Below are positions 1 through 11,324 of a DNA stretch of 64,000 nt, one piece after another. The notes under the pieces were generated by a model, which saw nothing but the letters and a program-made list of their open reading frames with translations, made no database searches and was not told where the DNA came from. This DNA comes from Neonectria sp. B-13 (taxonomy: Eukaryota; Ascomycota; Sordariomycetes; Hypocreales; Nectriaceae): NCBI GenBank assembly GCA_002682825.1, contig NOKP01000013.1:560745-624744 (forward strand). Direction: 5' to 3'. Both the position numbers and the translations under genes were made by a program. Positions within the stretch are counted from its first letter, which is position 1. Every line of letters begins with the position of its first letter.

Positions 1-1419
1 CAGACCCTTGTGCGACACGGCCGCCATGGCGTCGAGGCTCTGGAACCGCATCGAATGGCTGCGAGAGTCTGCACGCAGCGCTTCCCCAAACGGCAAAAGG
101 CTTCTTCCCACTTACACGTCTTCTACTTACCGCGGCTGCCATGCGATGCTATTCCGATGCCGTGCCATCGCCCGTCCCTTGTCCCTTGTCCCATGTCCAA
201 TGCCCAATACCCATGCTCGCTCCCCTTGTTCGCCCATCTCCCGCCATATGCCGTGCACGTTTGCCTTGCATCTCCATGACTCCATCCATGCCATCCCAAC
301 GACCCGTTTCCTCGACCACCACCATGCCGCCCAACGATAGGCCACCGGTCTCTCACTCTGGCCCACGATATCTGATATCTACCCACCGAGTCCCCCCCCT
401 TCCAGAGCCAAGTGTTTCGTTGCCATCAAAAAGTGTTTCGATCGGGTGCCTGCCTTGCTTGCTTGATTGTACCTCCGTGTCCCTGCTCCCTGTTCACTTT
501 TCACTTGATTGCCTCGCCCTCTTTCGCTCTCGTGCGTCCTCTTCATCAACCCGCTCGTCCTCCGTCCTCCGTCTTCACGTCTCGCTCTTGGCCTCACACC
601 CCTGAGTTACTGAGTCGCCCTTCCACACCGTCACTCTGTTCTGTTCCGTGACTCACGAAACATGGAGATGGTCTAGAGAGGTTTTACCAACTTTTTCTTT
701 CTTCTCTTTTCGTCATTCAGCTTTCTCTTCTGCTGCTCCCACCCCTTTTCTTTTCGTGACTTTCGACCTTTGTTTCCTTTTCTCTTTCCTTGTGTTGCAG
801 TATCTCTTTCGAGGCTCAGCAGGACTGACCAAATAAACAATCACCTACGCTGGACGTTGGCCACCTTGCAACTCTACTCGCCAAAGAGGACTCGTTTCTT
901 CGAATCTCACATCTCACACCTCAGATTCATCTCAGCCACCACAAACCAAAGGCCCGAACAGTCTCACCCGGTTTCAAAAACCTCTTTATTCTTGCCTCTA
1001 TTGTTCGTCACTGAACAACCTAAGCCCCCCGCTTCCTTGTTCGGACCGTCGCCAGCTGGCGGTGCGCACTTCGTCACTGTTCGGCAGCTGTCAACTGCTG
1101 GCACGAAAGAACATCGATTCACTGCTCTCGCACATCAAAACAAAAGGCTCCCTCGCCTTTCCTTCACAAAAGCCTCACCTGCCGACTTCCGTGACAGGTC
1201 GCTGCCTCTCTTTCTCTCCTTGTCGTATAAAAGGAACACATTCATTCTGTCCCCGGGACTCGCCCACGTTACACTCCTTTCGATATCAAAACCTGAAGCA
1301 CGTTGTTTAACAACTCCCTCCACACGACATTTCTCACTTCTCAACTTTCGAACACTCCCTCTCATCAACATACTCTCCCATCAGCCATATTACCTGCTCA
1401 ACTTTCTACTCCAAGCACC
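1..1419. other. 5' flank and promoter of the DUF7492 gene
   Basis: No coding region is supported here. The open frames overlap one another in several frames and consist of low-complexity Pro/Ser/His translations of pyrimidine-rich DNA. The last 800 bases are strongly CT-rich on the + strand, as in many filamentous-fungal promoters and 5' leaders. They end in a good TATA box about 190 bases before the ATG at 1420. Confidence 0.6.
1226..1233 (+). promoter_or_regulatory. TATA box of the DUF7492 gene
   Basis: TATAAAAG lies inside a CT-rich promoter, 194 bases before the chosen ATG. This spacing would give a 5' leader of roughly 130-160 bases. A strong TATA box suits a regulated gene for a secreted protein; that last point is inference. 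Confidence 0.55.
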
Positions 1420-3009
1420 ATGAAGTTCACTTCACACTCTACCACTGCCCTCGTGGCCGCCACCCTCCTCTCCCTGACCCCGTCCGTATCTGCCCACTCT
1501 TGGGTCGAGTACGCCAAGAAGCTCGCAAAGAACGGCACTATGGTTGGCGAGATTGGATTCGCCCGAGGATACGTCCCCCGAAACTCCACCAACCCGCCCT
1601 ACTCCGACTCGATCCCCCAGAACATCCTCCCTGTCTCAGGCCAGTCTGCCTACTCGGGCGACGAGGTCCTCAACAAGTTCAAGTTCGAGGAGAACCCGGA
1701 GTTCGCCATGCTCGAGGCCTCCGCCGGCGACTATGTTGCCATCATGCACCTCGAAAACGGCCACACCACCCTGCCCGAGAACCAGCCCAAGAAGCCCAAG
1801 AACCGCGGGACCATTTACTTCTACGGCACCAGCGAGCCCAAGGACGAGGAGAAGCTCTTCGACGTCCACCTCCTCTGGAACAAGAAGGGCACCGGCGGCG
1901 ATGGTCGCGGGCAGCTTCTCGCCACCCGCAACTACGACGATGGCCAGTGCTATCAGACCAACCCCGGTGAGCTCAGCACTGAGCGCGCCAGCTCTCTCGC
2001 CAACCAGGGCGCCGAGCACGACCAGGAGCTCGCCTGCCAGTCCGACATCAAGCTGCCCGACAACCTCAAGGCCGGCTCCGTCTACACTATCTACTGGTAC
2101 TGGGACTGGCCCGACCTGAACGCGGACGCCATCGACATCGAGGCCACCACCAACGGCAAGTTCCCGTGGGCCGGCACCTTCATGCGCGGCGAGAAGGACC
2201 CCAATGGCTTCACCATGGATGCCATCGCCCGCAACGAGAGCTACGCGAGCGTCCTCGACATCAAGATCACCGGCACTGACGCCGAGGGCTTTGCCGCCAA
2301 GGACCTGAATACCCTTGACTACGTTGAAGACCAGAACATCTACTCTGTGGGTATCCAGGAGCAGATGGAGAACAACTTCCAGGTCGACGTCGACGGTGGC
2401 CAGGACGGTGGCGATGGTGGCAGCACTGCTACTCCCTCTGCCACGACTACCCCCGCCGCTCCCACCACGAGTGCGCCGGCTGATGGAGGCTCGGGCGATG
2501 GTGTCGCGACTGTCACTGTCACGCAGACCGTCGCGCCTCCTGCTTCCGTGACGACTGTCTATGTGACAGTGCCTGCTGATCAGATTAGCGAGACGCCCAA
2601 GAGCACCTCGACAAAAACGAAGACTGTGATGGTTACCAAGTCGGTGACGGCTTCTGGGGCTCCTGCGTCGGTGGCCACTCCGTCTTCGACGTCCACCGTC
2701 ACCCAGACCATGACGACTCACATCTCCTCTCCACAATCCTCCTCACAGACGACCTCGACTTTTGTCTTGACCCTGACGACCCACATCTCCTCCCAGAAGC
2801 CTTCTTCTCAGACGACTTCGACCGTCTACAAGACCATGACAACCCACATCTCGTCAACCCCCTCCGGAACGACTGTCCCGGGAGGTCAGTTCAGAGAGAC
2901 ACCCGTCCCTGCCGAGAGTTCGGTAGCGACGGCCACCACCTCTACTGGGGCCATCGTGCCAACCCCCTTCATGCGCAGGCGCAGAGACTGGACTTTCGGA
3001 GGCTTTTAG
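1420..3009 (+). CDS. Secreted DUF7492 protein with N-terminal histidine and Ser/Thr-rich tail
   Basis: This is a single-exon gene of 529 residues. The frame is open upstream to 1303, but the ATG at 1420 is chosen because it starts a clean signal peptide (residues 1-25, ending SVSA) whose cleavage would expose His26 (HSWVEY). Residues 26 to about 340 match the fungal DUF7492 family, which characteristically begins HxWVE after the signal. The family blocks ENGHTTLPENQP, NRGTIYFYGT and YWYWDWPD are visible. A mature N-terminal His plus a second conserved His (in NGHTTLP) resembles the copper histidine brace of lytic polysaccharide monooxygenases, but activity is not shown by the sequence. Residues from about 365 to the end are a Ser/Thr-rich, probably O-glycosylated tail with three copies of a block containing TTHISS. 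It ends in RRRRDWTFGGF, without a hydrophobic GPI signal. Confidence 0.85.
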   Translation: MKFTSHSTTALVAATLLSLTPSVSAHSWVEYAKKLAKNGTMVGEIGFARGYVPRNSTNPPYSDSIPQNILPVSGQSAYSGDEVLNKFKFEENPEFAMLEASAGDYVAIMHLENGHTTLPENQPKKPKNRGTIYFYGTSEPKDEEKLFDVHLLWNKKGTGGDGRGQLLATRNYDDGQCYQTNPGELSTERASSLANQGAEHDQELACQSDIKLPDNLKAGSVYTIYWYWDWPDLNADAIDIEATTNGKFPWAGTFMRGEKDPNGFTMDAIARNESYASVLDIKITGTDAEGFAAKDLNTLDYVEDQNIYSVGIQEQMENNFQVDVDGGQDGGDGGSTATPSATTTPAAPTTSAPADGGSGDGVATVTVTQTVAPPASVTTVYVTVPADQISETPKSTSTKTKTVMVTKSVTASGAPASVATPSSTSTVTQTMTTHISSPQSSSQTTSTFVLTLTTHISSQKPSSQTTSTVYKTMTTHISSTPSGTTVPGGQFRETPVPAESSVATATTSTGAIVPTPFMRRRRDWTFGGF

Positions 3010-3899
3010 ATGACCACCCTCTCAGTCCTTGGGGCCAAGAGGGCGTCATGAACGCACCGCATTCACTTTCGTTCGTGGACGGCGGATAGACTTTCTTTCT
3101 TAGCCTCAAGGCTTCAACCTCACGTCTCTTTCTTTCCTTTACTTTACTTTCCTCTCTTTCGGTACATATACGGAAAAGCCCTCATCACCACCACGGGGTG
3201 TTAGGCGCGGACTGGGGAGCAAAAACACCGGCACACAGCACCAGGGCAAAGCCGGGTCAGGCATGGGGCGTGGGCAGCATATAACGGTGTTGGATACAGT
3301 GATACCATTTGTTTAACAGGACCATGGGCCCCGATTCCTGCTGGATGCAATAACGGGAACCGTGCGGAATCTTTCGTTTTTCTTTTTCTGCTTTTCTTAT
3401 TGATTTGATTTGGTTTGGTTTGGTTTTATGGGCGAAGGATGGATACAAGCACTTGGGGATCTTCAGGGGTAGATACATGGAACACTTCCAAAGCTAGTCT
3501 TTGAAAATCCTAAATTCAGAACACTTTGCTTTTTAACGAGATTTTGCCTTTCGATGACTTTGAGTGTGATGACTGTGTAGAGATGCTAAATGGCAATGTT
3601 GCTGTGAGAGTGACATGTGGGACACCCGTGTGCCCTTCCTTGACAGCAACGAAAGCAAACGCGGAGGTGATTCACGAACAGGCGTACCTAAGTCGCAGAA
3701 TCGCGCGTGGAACGGTACACATGTGTGGAACGGCCGACGACGGAACGATTGCGGTGTATTCCGACGGGTATCTACACATCACACTTCTGGCGTTCATCCT
3801 ACCAGACTCCCACCTCGCTCCCTTCTATGCCCAAGACCTCCTTTTCGTAGCCGCCCCTGCTCTGTTCCACGGTGATGTAGCAAGCAAATGCTATAGGAT
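3010..3899. other. Intergenic, convergent 3' ends
   Basis: This stretch separates the convergent 3' ends of the DUF7492 gene and the cyclophilin H gene. The open frame at 3526-3960 lies across the cyclophilin last exon and begins with TTG, so it is not a gene. TC/TTTC-rich tracts at about 3100-3165 and 3375-3430 are consistent with 3' processing regions. I see nothing else. Confidence 0.5.
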
Positions 3900-5082
3900 C
3901 TACATCTCGCCACACTGGGCGATGGAAATATCGAGGTTGGGCACGTCCTTGCCGCGGTAGCCAGTCTTGGTGGCCTCCATCTTCTTAACAACGTCCATGC
4001 CGTCGACGACCTTGCCGAACACGACGTGCTTGTTATCGAGGAAGGGCGTAGGGACGGTGGTGATGAAGAACTGAGAGCCGTTGGTGTTGGGGCCGGCGTT
4101 CTGGGACAGTGTCAGAGTTTTGCGTGCAGCATATGAATGTGTCAGTAGATGACGAGCTTACCGCCATGGAGAGCAGGCCGGGCTGGTCATGCTTCAGAGT
4201 AAAGTTCTCGTCGTCAAAGGCCTTGAAGCCCCAGATACAGGTCGATCCGGACCCATCGCCGTTGAGGAAATCGCCGCCCTGGCACATGAAGTTCGGGATC
4301 TAACCTCCGTGTTAGTCCAGCACGAAAATGGGGGATTGCGAAGAGACTGACTATACGATGGAACTTGGAGCCCTTGTAACCTTGGGGCCGGCTCGCCGAG
4401 TTCTTGGACTCGCCGGTACAGAACTGGCGGAAGTTCTCGGCCGTCTTGGGAACGACATCCTTGAAGAGCTCAAAGGTGATGCGGCCGAGGGGTTCACCTG
4501 GATGGAGGAGAGACAGGTGAGTATTAGGGTCGATTGTGAATAGGGAGTTGGGTATGATTTGAATGTGAGGGGATAGCATGGATGGGCATGATTGAACAAG
4601 AGTGGCAGGATATGATGGGTGGCAATGAACAGCTATTGGGTGCCTTCATCACCATGGATCTGTACTCCTTCACTTATGACATGCCATCCAACCACCACCT
4701 AATGCTGGGACGGGAATAGCTTCAAAATGGGGAGGAGGCGAATGCTGAACAACACGGGACATGAGAACAAACGATTGGACTTACCTCCAAGAGTAATGTC
4801 GAAGAAGACGCTGCAATGGCAAAAGGCCCAGCCATGAATCAGCCCACCCACACTTTGCTTGGCTCGACGACCCGACTCCTCTCCAACCAGGCGTTTGCAC
4901 AAACGACGGCGGCAGGCCGTGCACCGCCACGCCGGACCTCCGAAAGCGGGCCTACCTACCGTACCCCGGGCGCGATAGAGAGGAGAAATCGGGGATGGGA
5001 CGGAGAGGGGAAGAGAGAGAGAGAGAGAGAGAGAGAGCACTCACAGCGGGTTCCCGGATTCGGGGAGCTGCGTAGGCGGCAT
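3900..5082 (-). CDS. PPIH: Cyclophilin H (spliceosomal peptidyl-prolyl cis-trans isomerase)
   Basis: Five exons on the minus strand are 5045-5082, 4785-4810, 4352-4497, 4162-4299 and 3900-4100. The four introns have GT..AG ends and the joined frame gives 182 residues. The fold is a complete single-domain cyclophilin: VFFDITLGG, the FHRI motif with the catalytic Arg, MCQGGDF, the [17 protein letters not shown] block, and HVVFGKVV. The C-terminus ISQCGEM is the signature of the PPIH subfamily, which in animals binds the U4/U6 snRNP proteins PRPF3/PRPF4. The tryptophan that contacts cyclosporin A in CypA is Phe here ([12 protein letters not shown]). Intron 1 (4811-5044) carries an AG microsatellite. 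The assignment to PPIH rather than cytosolic CypA rests on the short N-terminus and the C-terminus. Confidence 0.9.
5012..5037. repeat. AG dinucleotide microsatellite in cyclophilin H intron 1
   Basis: An uninterrupted run of about 13 AG units lies just inside the donor side of the first intron of the cyclophilin H gene. It is likely length-polymorphic between strains. Confidence 0.85.
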
Positions 5083-8000
5083 TGTTCCGGCTTTAGGGGT
5101 TGGGTTTGTCTTCGGGGTTCGCTGGGTGCAGCAAGGTACAGAACAGTGCTGTAAGTCTTTGCTGATGAGGTGCTCGTTCACTACTGCTCGGTGTGTAGAA
5201 GGGACCTGGACGTTCTGTATTGCATGTGCCCCGTCTGTCTGTTCTGCCTGAGTCTCTTGTTTGTCGGGGTTTTTGTGGGGAGGATCCAATGCGTTCTTGA
5301 CGAGCTAAACCCAGCCTGTTGCAGCGCGCTGCAGAATCGAGGCAGGGCAAACGTGGGGCCATTTTCTGACATTCATGATTCAGCCGACCTAGTTCCGTCC
5401 GTTTCGCTTCCCCCACAGTTCATTGAGCCTAGCCACTGATGAGGCATTACTTAGTCTACAAGTTACACCTTCTGGGCTTCCTATCTGGGCGTCAAACATT
5501 TGGATTTTTGCCTCTCCTGGTTGGTGTGACTGTTCACTCTGTTCAGGCCCGGCAAGCTAACACCGCAGTGGCAAACAAACCCCCATGTGCCCGAGTTCTA
5601 GGGACGATTGTTAATAAGTTGCCGACAACCCGAAGTGAACATGGTGCTTATCGTGCAGCTTCTCCCTCTCTCTCCCTCGCTCACACAGCTACTGGCAACT
5701 CCTCTTCCGGCTTGAATCCTGGCCCTGGCCCCCTAGTCCCAGTCCTAGTCCCGGATCCGGGGATGCCGGGGGCGAGGCGGGGAAGGGTTTGACCGTTTGT
5801 GTGGGTGATGCCCTGGAAGCGATGCAACGCCGTCGTACGCGGGGAAGCGAAGACGGGCGAGATATGGGGCCACAGCCGACGCTGACGGCGGCACAATGAG
5901 ATCCCGCCTGCACGGGGGAGAGGCTTGGACGAGGCTATTGTATCCCCTAAGGTGGCCACTACGCATGCACAATCCCTTCTCGGTTTGCTTTTTTAGTTGG
6001 ATAAGAGGATAAGACTAGCACGAGCTGGACTGGACTGGGGGTGGCTGTTGCCGATCTTTGGTTTGTTTGTGCTTGGACAAGAAGTTTGGAGAAACTAATT
6101 AGTAAGAGACCCATCAACAGGTGCTGAAGTTCTTCACCGACGAACATGCAGTTTCGAGCAATCATCACCAACGGACTTTGGTCATGATTCTTGCGGAAGC
6201 ATCGCGCACGGGCCACGAGGGGAATATTCTCTTCGTGGTCTGTGCTCTGTGGCCTTGCTCGCCTACTAAAGGGAGAAACCTGGAGCATAACCGTGTGTAC
6301 TTCGTATTCATAGTATACTAGTACTGTACATTCGTCCTGGACTCATGGCAGACGGGACGGATTCTAATAAAAAGAGATCCAATGCCGACCGTCGCGATGT
6401 TGGCAGAGCCTGCCCTCTTGCAAAAGGCCAATGCTCGATGATGACGTTGAGTCACCCTTGAAGTACGCTGGACCCGACCCATCCATCAACTCTCCCATCC
6501 ATCCACCCACCCATCTGCTCCATCCATCTCATCAACCTGAGGTTTGGTGACGTGATGCACTCCTAGTCAATAATCACATCGCGCGTGGCCGCCTAGGCTT
6601 GGCCAGGATCCCAAACACAACAAAGTGAATAGGATTTCAAATCATTTGCGTACGTACTTCGTAGACTAGGTACTGACCTTCAGAAGCAGCAGGGATAGCG
6701 CCTTTGCTTCACGCCAAGCGCTTTCAAAAAACGAAACAAGGAGGGCACAGCCCCATCGGTCTGAGGCAAGTGGAAAGTCCGTTGACTACGAATCATCACC
6801 ATCTACTAGTCCGTGGTGTTTCTGGGCGGGACGCACACGTACATTTGCACAGCCGGATGTTGACGACGACGGCCGTTTCTGGTGCCAGCTCACGTCTTGG
6901 CGGGCCCCTGTATATCCGTGATTCCATGCCCACCGACGGACTTCTAGAACTGCGATACCGGAATCCCGGGATGTCGATCTCCGACACTTTATTCCTGACT
7001 ATCATTCGCCCTTTTCCTGCCTGACTGCTGGGACGGGACGCTGCTGGGATGGGGAGTGATAGGGTCATAGCCCCATGAAGAACCAGACCAGCCGAACAGG
7101 ATCGTCACGACTGCCGGGACCAGCGGGGAGTCAGATTCTAGAGTTGCGTGATGTTGGGAAGGAAAATACCGATGATTGTATTCTACAGTGGCGAAGAACA
7201 AAAGACTGGGGGCCGCCGAGGCACTTATGTCCGTCCCCGTGACAGCCGAAGGATCCGCGTCTTCCGTAGTCCTGTAGAGAAGGGATTGGCACGAGTCTGT
7301 CGTCTAAGTCCAAAGGTATTGCCGGGGGGGCAAGACGTTGTCTTCACACCGTCTGTGAGGAGGATTAACTACTACTTTGCCATTGCCTTCGTTGCCTACT
7401 ATGAGACTACTTACTTCCCTGTGCTTGCTTTGGAGGCCGTCACAGATGACAGGCCCCTCTAGTTCCATCAACGAACGGCCGTGATACCAAGGGGCTTGCC
7501 AGCTGGCCCAATCAAACGAGATTCCCAGCATCGCCAAAAGGTCAAACAATGATGTTTGACGGCAGGTAAATATTATAACCAATGGCGACAGTACAACGGT
7601 GCAGCGAGGCCAGATTGGCGGGCGACACTGATGTGTGATTGATGTGCGGGTAAGTTTTAGCTGGTGGACTCTGCCGTTGACTGCAGTGAGCAGTCCAAAG
7701 GCTGCACTGTGCCAGCGCCTACCACACCCTTTCACGTCGCACACACACCCATAGGCCGGAATCGACGCTACGTAAACCGTGTGAGCAAGACCGTTGATGC
7801 ACTGTAGTTGACTTCGGATTTGATCTGGCTCAGGCTCGTCCTGTTCCCGTCGCTTGACTGCTCTCGTCTCCACCAAATCTGGGTTCGGATTCGAGAGCCG
7901 TGGACGGAGTACACACGGATGGGGAGCCTTGATCAGGTCCCCAAGTACGACGAGACTTCCTTTTGGGTGACGGGCAACCCCTTTTTTGTGCACTGCTTCT

Positions 8001-10400
8001 TGCAAATTTGTATCGCCAGCATTGTTCGACTCCCTGGAAAGGAGTTGCGAAGAAGGGCTCACCGGGGACAATTGGGTTTGAGTTTATCCTGTTTGATCCT
8101 CTGCCGCTGGTTCGACTGAGGCAGTTACATGTATCTGTCGGGGGAGTGGGAGCGCATTCGTGCATACATGCCCTTCCTTGTACGAATAAGGTCGCAGTGG
8201 ATATATGTTGTTTCATCTTGGCTGCAAGAAAGGTCTCGGCGGGCCCTTCGAGTGCCATCTACAACCGACTCCAACAACGGGACGCGCAGGACGCGTCGAC
8301 GGCGACCTTGCGGTGTTTTCGCGCCAATGCTTGCAGAGAAAGCTGGCGGAACGGGAATTCTTCTGGGATCTTGAGACAGGCTGGGACGAGGGAGATAATG
8401 CATTCCATCTTTCAGAGTTGAATACGTACTTTGCTGGCGTACGCAGTATGAAGTACTTCCTAAAGTGGCCCATGGAACATGGAACACGGGCCGCTGAGCG
8501 AGACCATTGGATCGCACCAGCCGTGTCAGACAAGCAACTGGAGCCATGGCCAACGTCGCAGCCAACTTTGGCTTGCCAAGCGTATCTCGCAGTGTGCATC
8601 ACAAAACCGTAGAGACGCAGAGTGGATGTCCGTCATCGTCATCAGCAAGGATTCAGACCCCAGACGGTCCCAGCAGGCAGGGAAGCGCATTGATCTATCG
8701 TCCATCCATCATCCCTCCAATTCATCCCCGCTCACCTGGTGCAATATTGACGTCCCGGCCCGGTTCTTCGGCGAAGGCTCCCTCTGTCTGTACCGGACAC
8801 GGCGATGCCCTACCGTCGGACTCACCGTCTTTGGCCATCAAGGGCTGCCGCCACGGAGCGATTCAGGCACGCAGCGGTAACATGCTTTGGGATAGGCACA
8901 TGGAGCGCAAACGCCGCATCAGCAAGCCGCATCAGCAAGCCGCATCAGCAATAGAAGGGGAATTCCCATTGTCTGGTACATCGCTTGCCCGGAAGCTTTC
9001 GTCAACGGGCAGCCGACCTTGGGTTATCTGCATCTGGACCTGCAGGCTGCAGCTACGCTGAGAGCCAAGCGGGATAAGCTTCGAGGCCGACGCCGCGTTT
9101 GCTGTCAATGGCCAGGATTTGCGACTACGGTGTCAGCTGTGCGACTGGCCCCAAAGTAAAAGAGAGGCGTTTCTTGTGAGAACCTGGATCATCGTTGCTA
9201 TACGCTGCTCGTGACGACTGCTTGCGTGCGGGTGAATGGGAATCAGGCATTGGCATTTGGAATCGCCGCACGGGCGGGACGGGACTGAGACAGCCAGAGC
9301 TGTTGGCCGGCGTCAAGTGGGCCAGCGTGATCCACGGAAGACGGCGCCGACAACCAGAGGATGGATCCGTCGCTGTGGGAGAAGTGGTGGAGGGACGCCC
9401 CGCTCGTTCTCGCTCATCGCCGGGTGGTTTTGAGACGCAGTGATTATTGGGTTCAACCGTTCATGACGGACCCCAAAGGGCACAGCCGCCCTAATCGGAG
9501 GCATGCGATGGAATCTCCAATCTGAATTGAGGAGTCATGTCCATGTTAGTGGTGAGCGTGAGCGGTTTTGGACTCTTGGTGGTCGTGTGGTTGACCATGC
9601 AAAGATCGCCGAGACAGCTCCACTTCGTCGGTAGGCGCTGCGCCACGAGTGTCAGCGGAAGCGCAGGAAGCCGTGAGTGTAGCGTACGGCGGGAGGCTAA
9701 GGGAAAACACCCGATAGTAATGAGATGGAAGCAGCTGCCGGACAGCTCCGTCTGGCCGTCGGAGAGGAGGCTCTGTTTATTCATGCCTGAATGAAGTTTA
9801 ACAATGCGGTGGCATCCATCTGAGGTCGTTGACAGCCGCTGTTGTACGAATAGATCCTTACGTCAGTTGACACTTGACACTTCCAGTAGGCTTGTGCGTC
9901 GTCATCCCTGACTCTCCGGCTCTCCATGATTAGTGGGATACGAGATGTTGTTGACTGCTGTGTTATATATATCTGGCTGTGCAGGACAAGACACGGGGCT
10001 CCTTGTTATCGGATAGACTGGTCGATGCGCTGATACGAACCGCGCTGTTGATCATCCCCTGTCAGTGAACTACTTCCTGGCTGCGCTATTGGCATTCAAG
10101 CGCCAGGCCCGACTGAAAAGGAACTGGAACAGAGCCTATTGTTACGGATCTTCAGCGAACGCTCCCAAAACCCACTCTGAATCAGTCCCTCGAACCCACC
10201 ACTTCGACATCCTTTCGTTCGCAAGGACGCTTTCATTTTAACCTTGGCCCTCGCTTTGTCTCAAACTTCACACCGTTGCCCACCTCCCTTGTTTGCGGTT
10301 GAGATCCCTCCCCCTCCAGCCGTCGCCACTGGCTAGAGCGGTAGCAAGCTCACCGAAAGCCTGAGGAATTGAAACTCCAACGGCGCAGCAACAGGGCATC
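5083..10400. other. Long gene-free stretch
   Basis: About 5.3 kb of ordinary GC content contains no coding region I can support. Open frames are short, overlap on both strands, mostly start with GTG or TTG, and give translations rich in Arg/Cys/Trp/Ser with no domain or coherent codon pattern. The longest (7304-8071, minus, 255 codons) has no recognisable motif. No tRNA or rRNA was recognised by eye. It could hold long regulatory DNA, a non-coding RNA or a decayed gene. A 13-bp tandem repeat lies at 8914-8951. Confidence 0.5.
8914..8951. repeat. Three tandem copies of a 13-bp unit
   Basis: The unit CCGCATCAGCAAG is repeated three times, the last copy incomplete. It lies inside the gene-free stretch and no function is evident. 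Confidence 0.85.
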
Positions 10401-11324
10401 CGAATAGGCTCGCCCAGTCTCAGTGCGGCAGGTCGTCAGCCAACCACGCGCCGTCCGTCAACGTAAGACGCACGAGCTGGAGTGGGAAGCGACGCCCGCC
10501 CCCTGTGTTCGACGCCCGCCTGCGACCAGAGCGAACCAGCCTTTTACAGGGCCCTCTTCGGCACAGTACCTTACTCCATACGGGGCCTTTAGGGCACCTT
10601 CGCGGGTAGCTTGCAGGGCGTTCAGTGCTGAGAAGGCCCCTGGTCCGTTCGCGGTCTAGAGCTGCCCCGGCGACAGGTACCCCTGCACAGTGCCTCCCAC
10701 GGCCCCTCCGCCTCAAGTTGCTTGGCTTCTGGCTTGGCTTTGGGCTTTGGCGCCCCACTCGCACACTCGAGCTCGCCCACAGGCCACTCATAGCCCGCCG
10801 TTTGCCCCCGGCCCGGCCTCGCCCCATTCCTCTCTATCCCTCTCTTTTCCCTCTTTCCGCTCCCAGTGCCCAGTGTGCTCAGTGCCCACTCGCCCTTTCC
10901 CTCTCGCGAGTCGTCGCCCTTCTTCCTGCACTCCGCCTCCGCCGTCACCCCATCTCCATATCCATACCCATACCCATACCCATCCCATCCCGTCCCCGTC
11001 TCTTCCCATCCTTTCCCATCCAGCCATTTCGTCGGTGCGATTTCTCTGCATCGCATCCTCGTTCTCCCGCCGGACCCGACGGAGTGAGATTCTCGAATAG
11101 CCCTCGAGGGATAAAGTCGTTGGATGTAAACCGAAACCTTCGTCCTTGGTTCCGCATTACCCGTTTTCCAACCGCCCCCGACTCTCACAGCGACTCACAG
11201 CGACGCCCGTGAGTTTCTGCTCTGCTTTCCGACAGCCCATGGTACCCGTACGGCAGCCCCCGAGTCAATTCGAGCCAACCGCCCATCGCTCAAATCCCAT
11301 CATTGTCGACGCCCGCTCGTAAAC
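10401..11324 (+). promoter_or_regulatory. Promoter and leader of the RING-H2 gene
   Basis: This region precedes the ATG at 11325. It becomes strongly pyrimidine-rich from about 10830, with a run of CCATAC-type hexamers at about 10955-10985. Overlapping Pro/Ser-rich open frames on + and Arg/Gly-rich frames on - are a composition effect and not genes. Confidence 0.4.

Noticed and set aside
1303..1419. N-terminal extension of the DUF7492 gene from 1303
   Set aside because: The extra 39 residues would precede the signal peptide and bury it. The ATG at 1420 gives a clean secreted protein.
1636..2736. 366-codon antisense frame within the DUF7492 gene
   Set aside because: A shadow of codon bias (GC-rich third positions) in the sense gene; low-complexity Gly/Val/Arg translation.
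7304..8071. 255-codon open frame on the minus strand
   Set aside because: No motif, irregular composition (many Cys, Trp, Arg and His), overlap with comparable frames on the other strand, and no supporting splice or promoter context.
10622..11212. Long overlapping open frames on both strands upstream of the RING-H2 gene
   Set aside because: They are translations of a pyrimidine-rich leader (Pro/Ser/His on +, Arg/Gly/Trp on -) and lack any domain.
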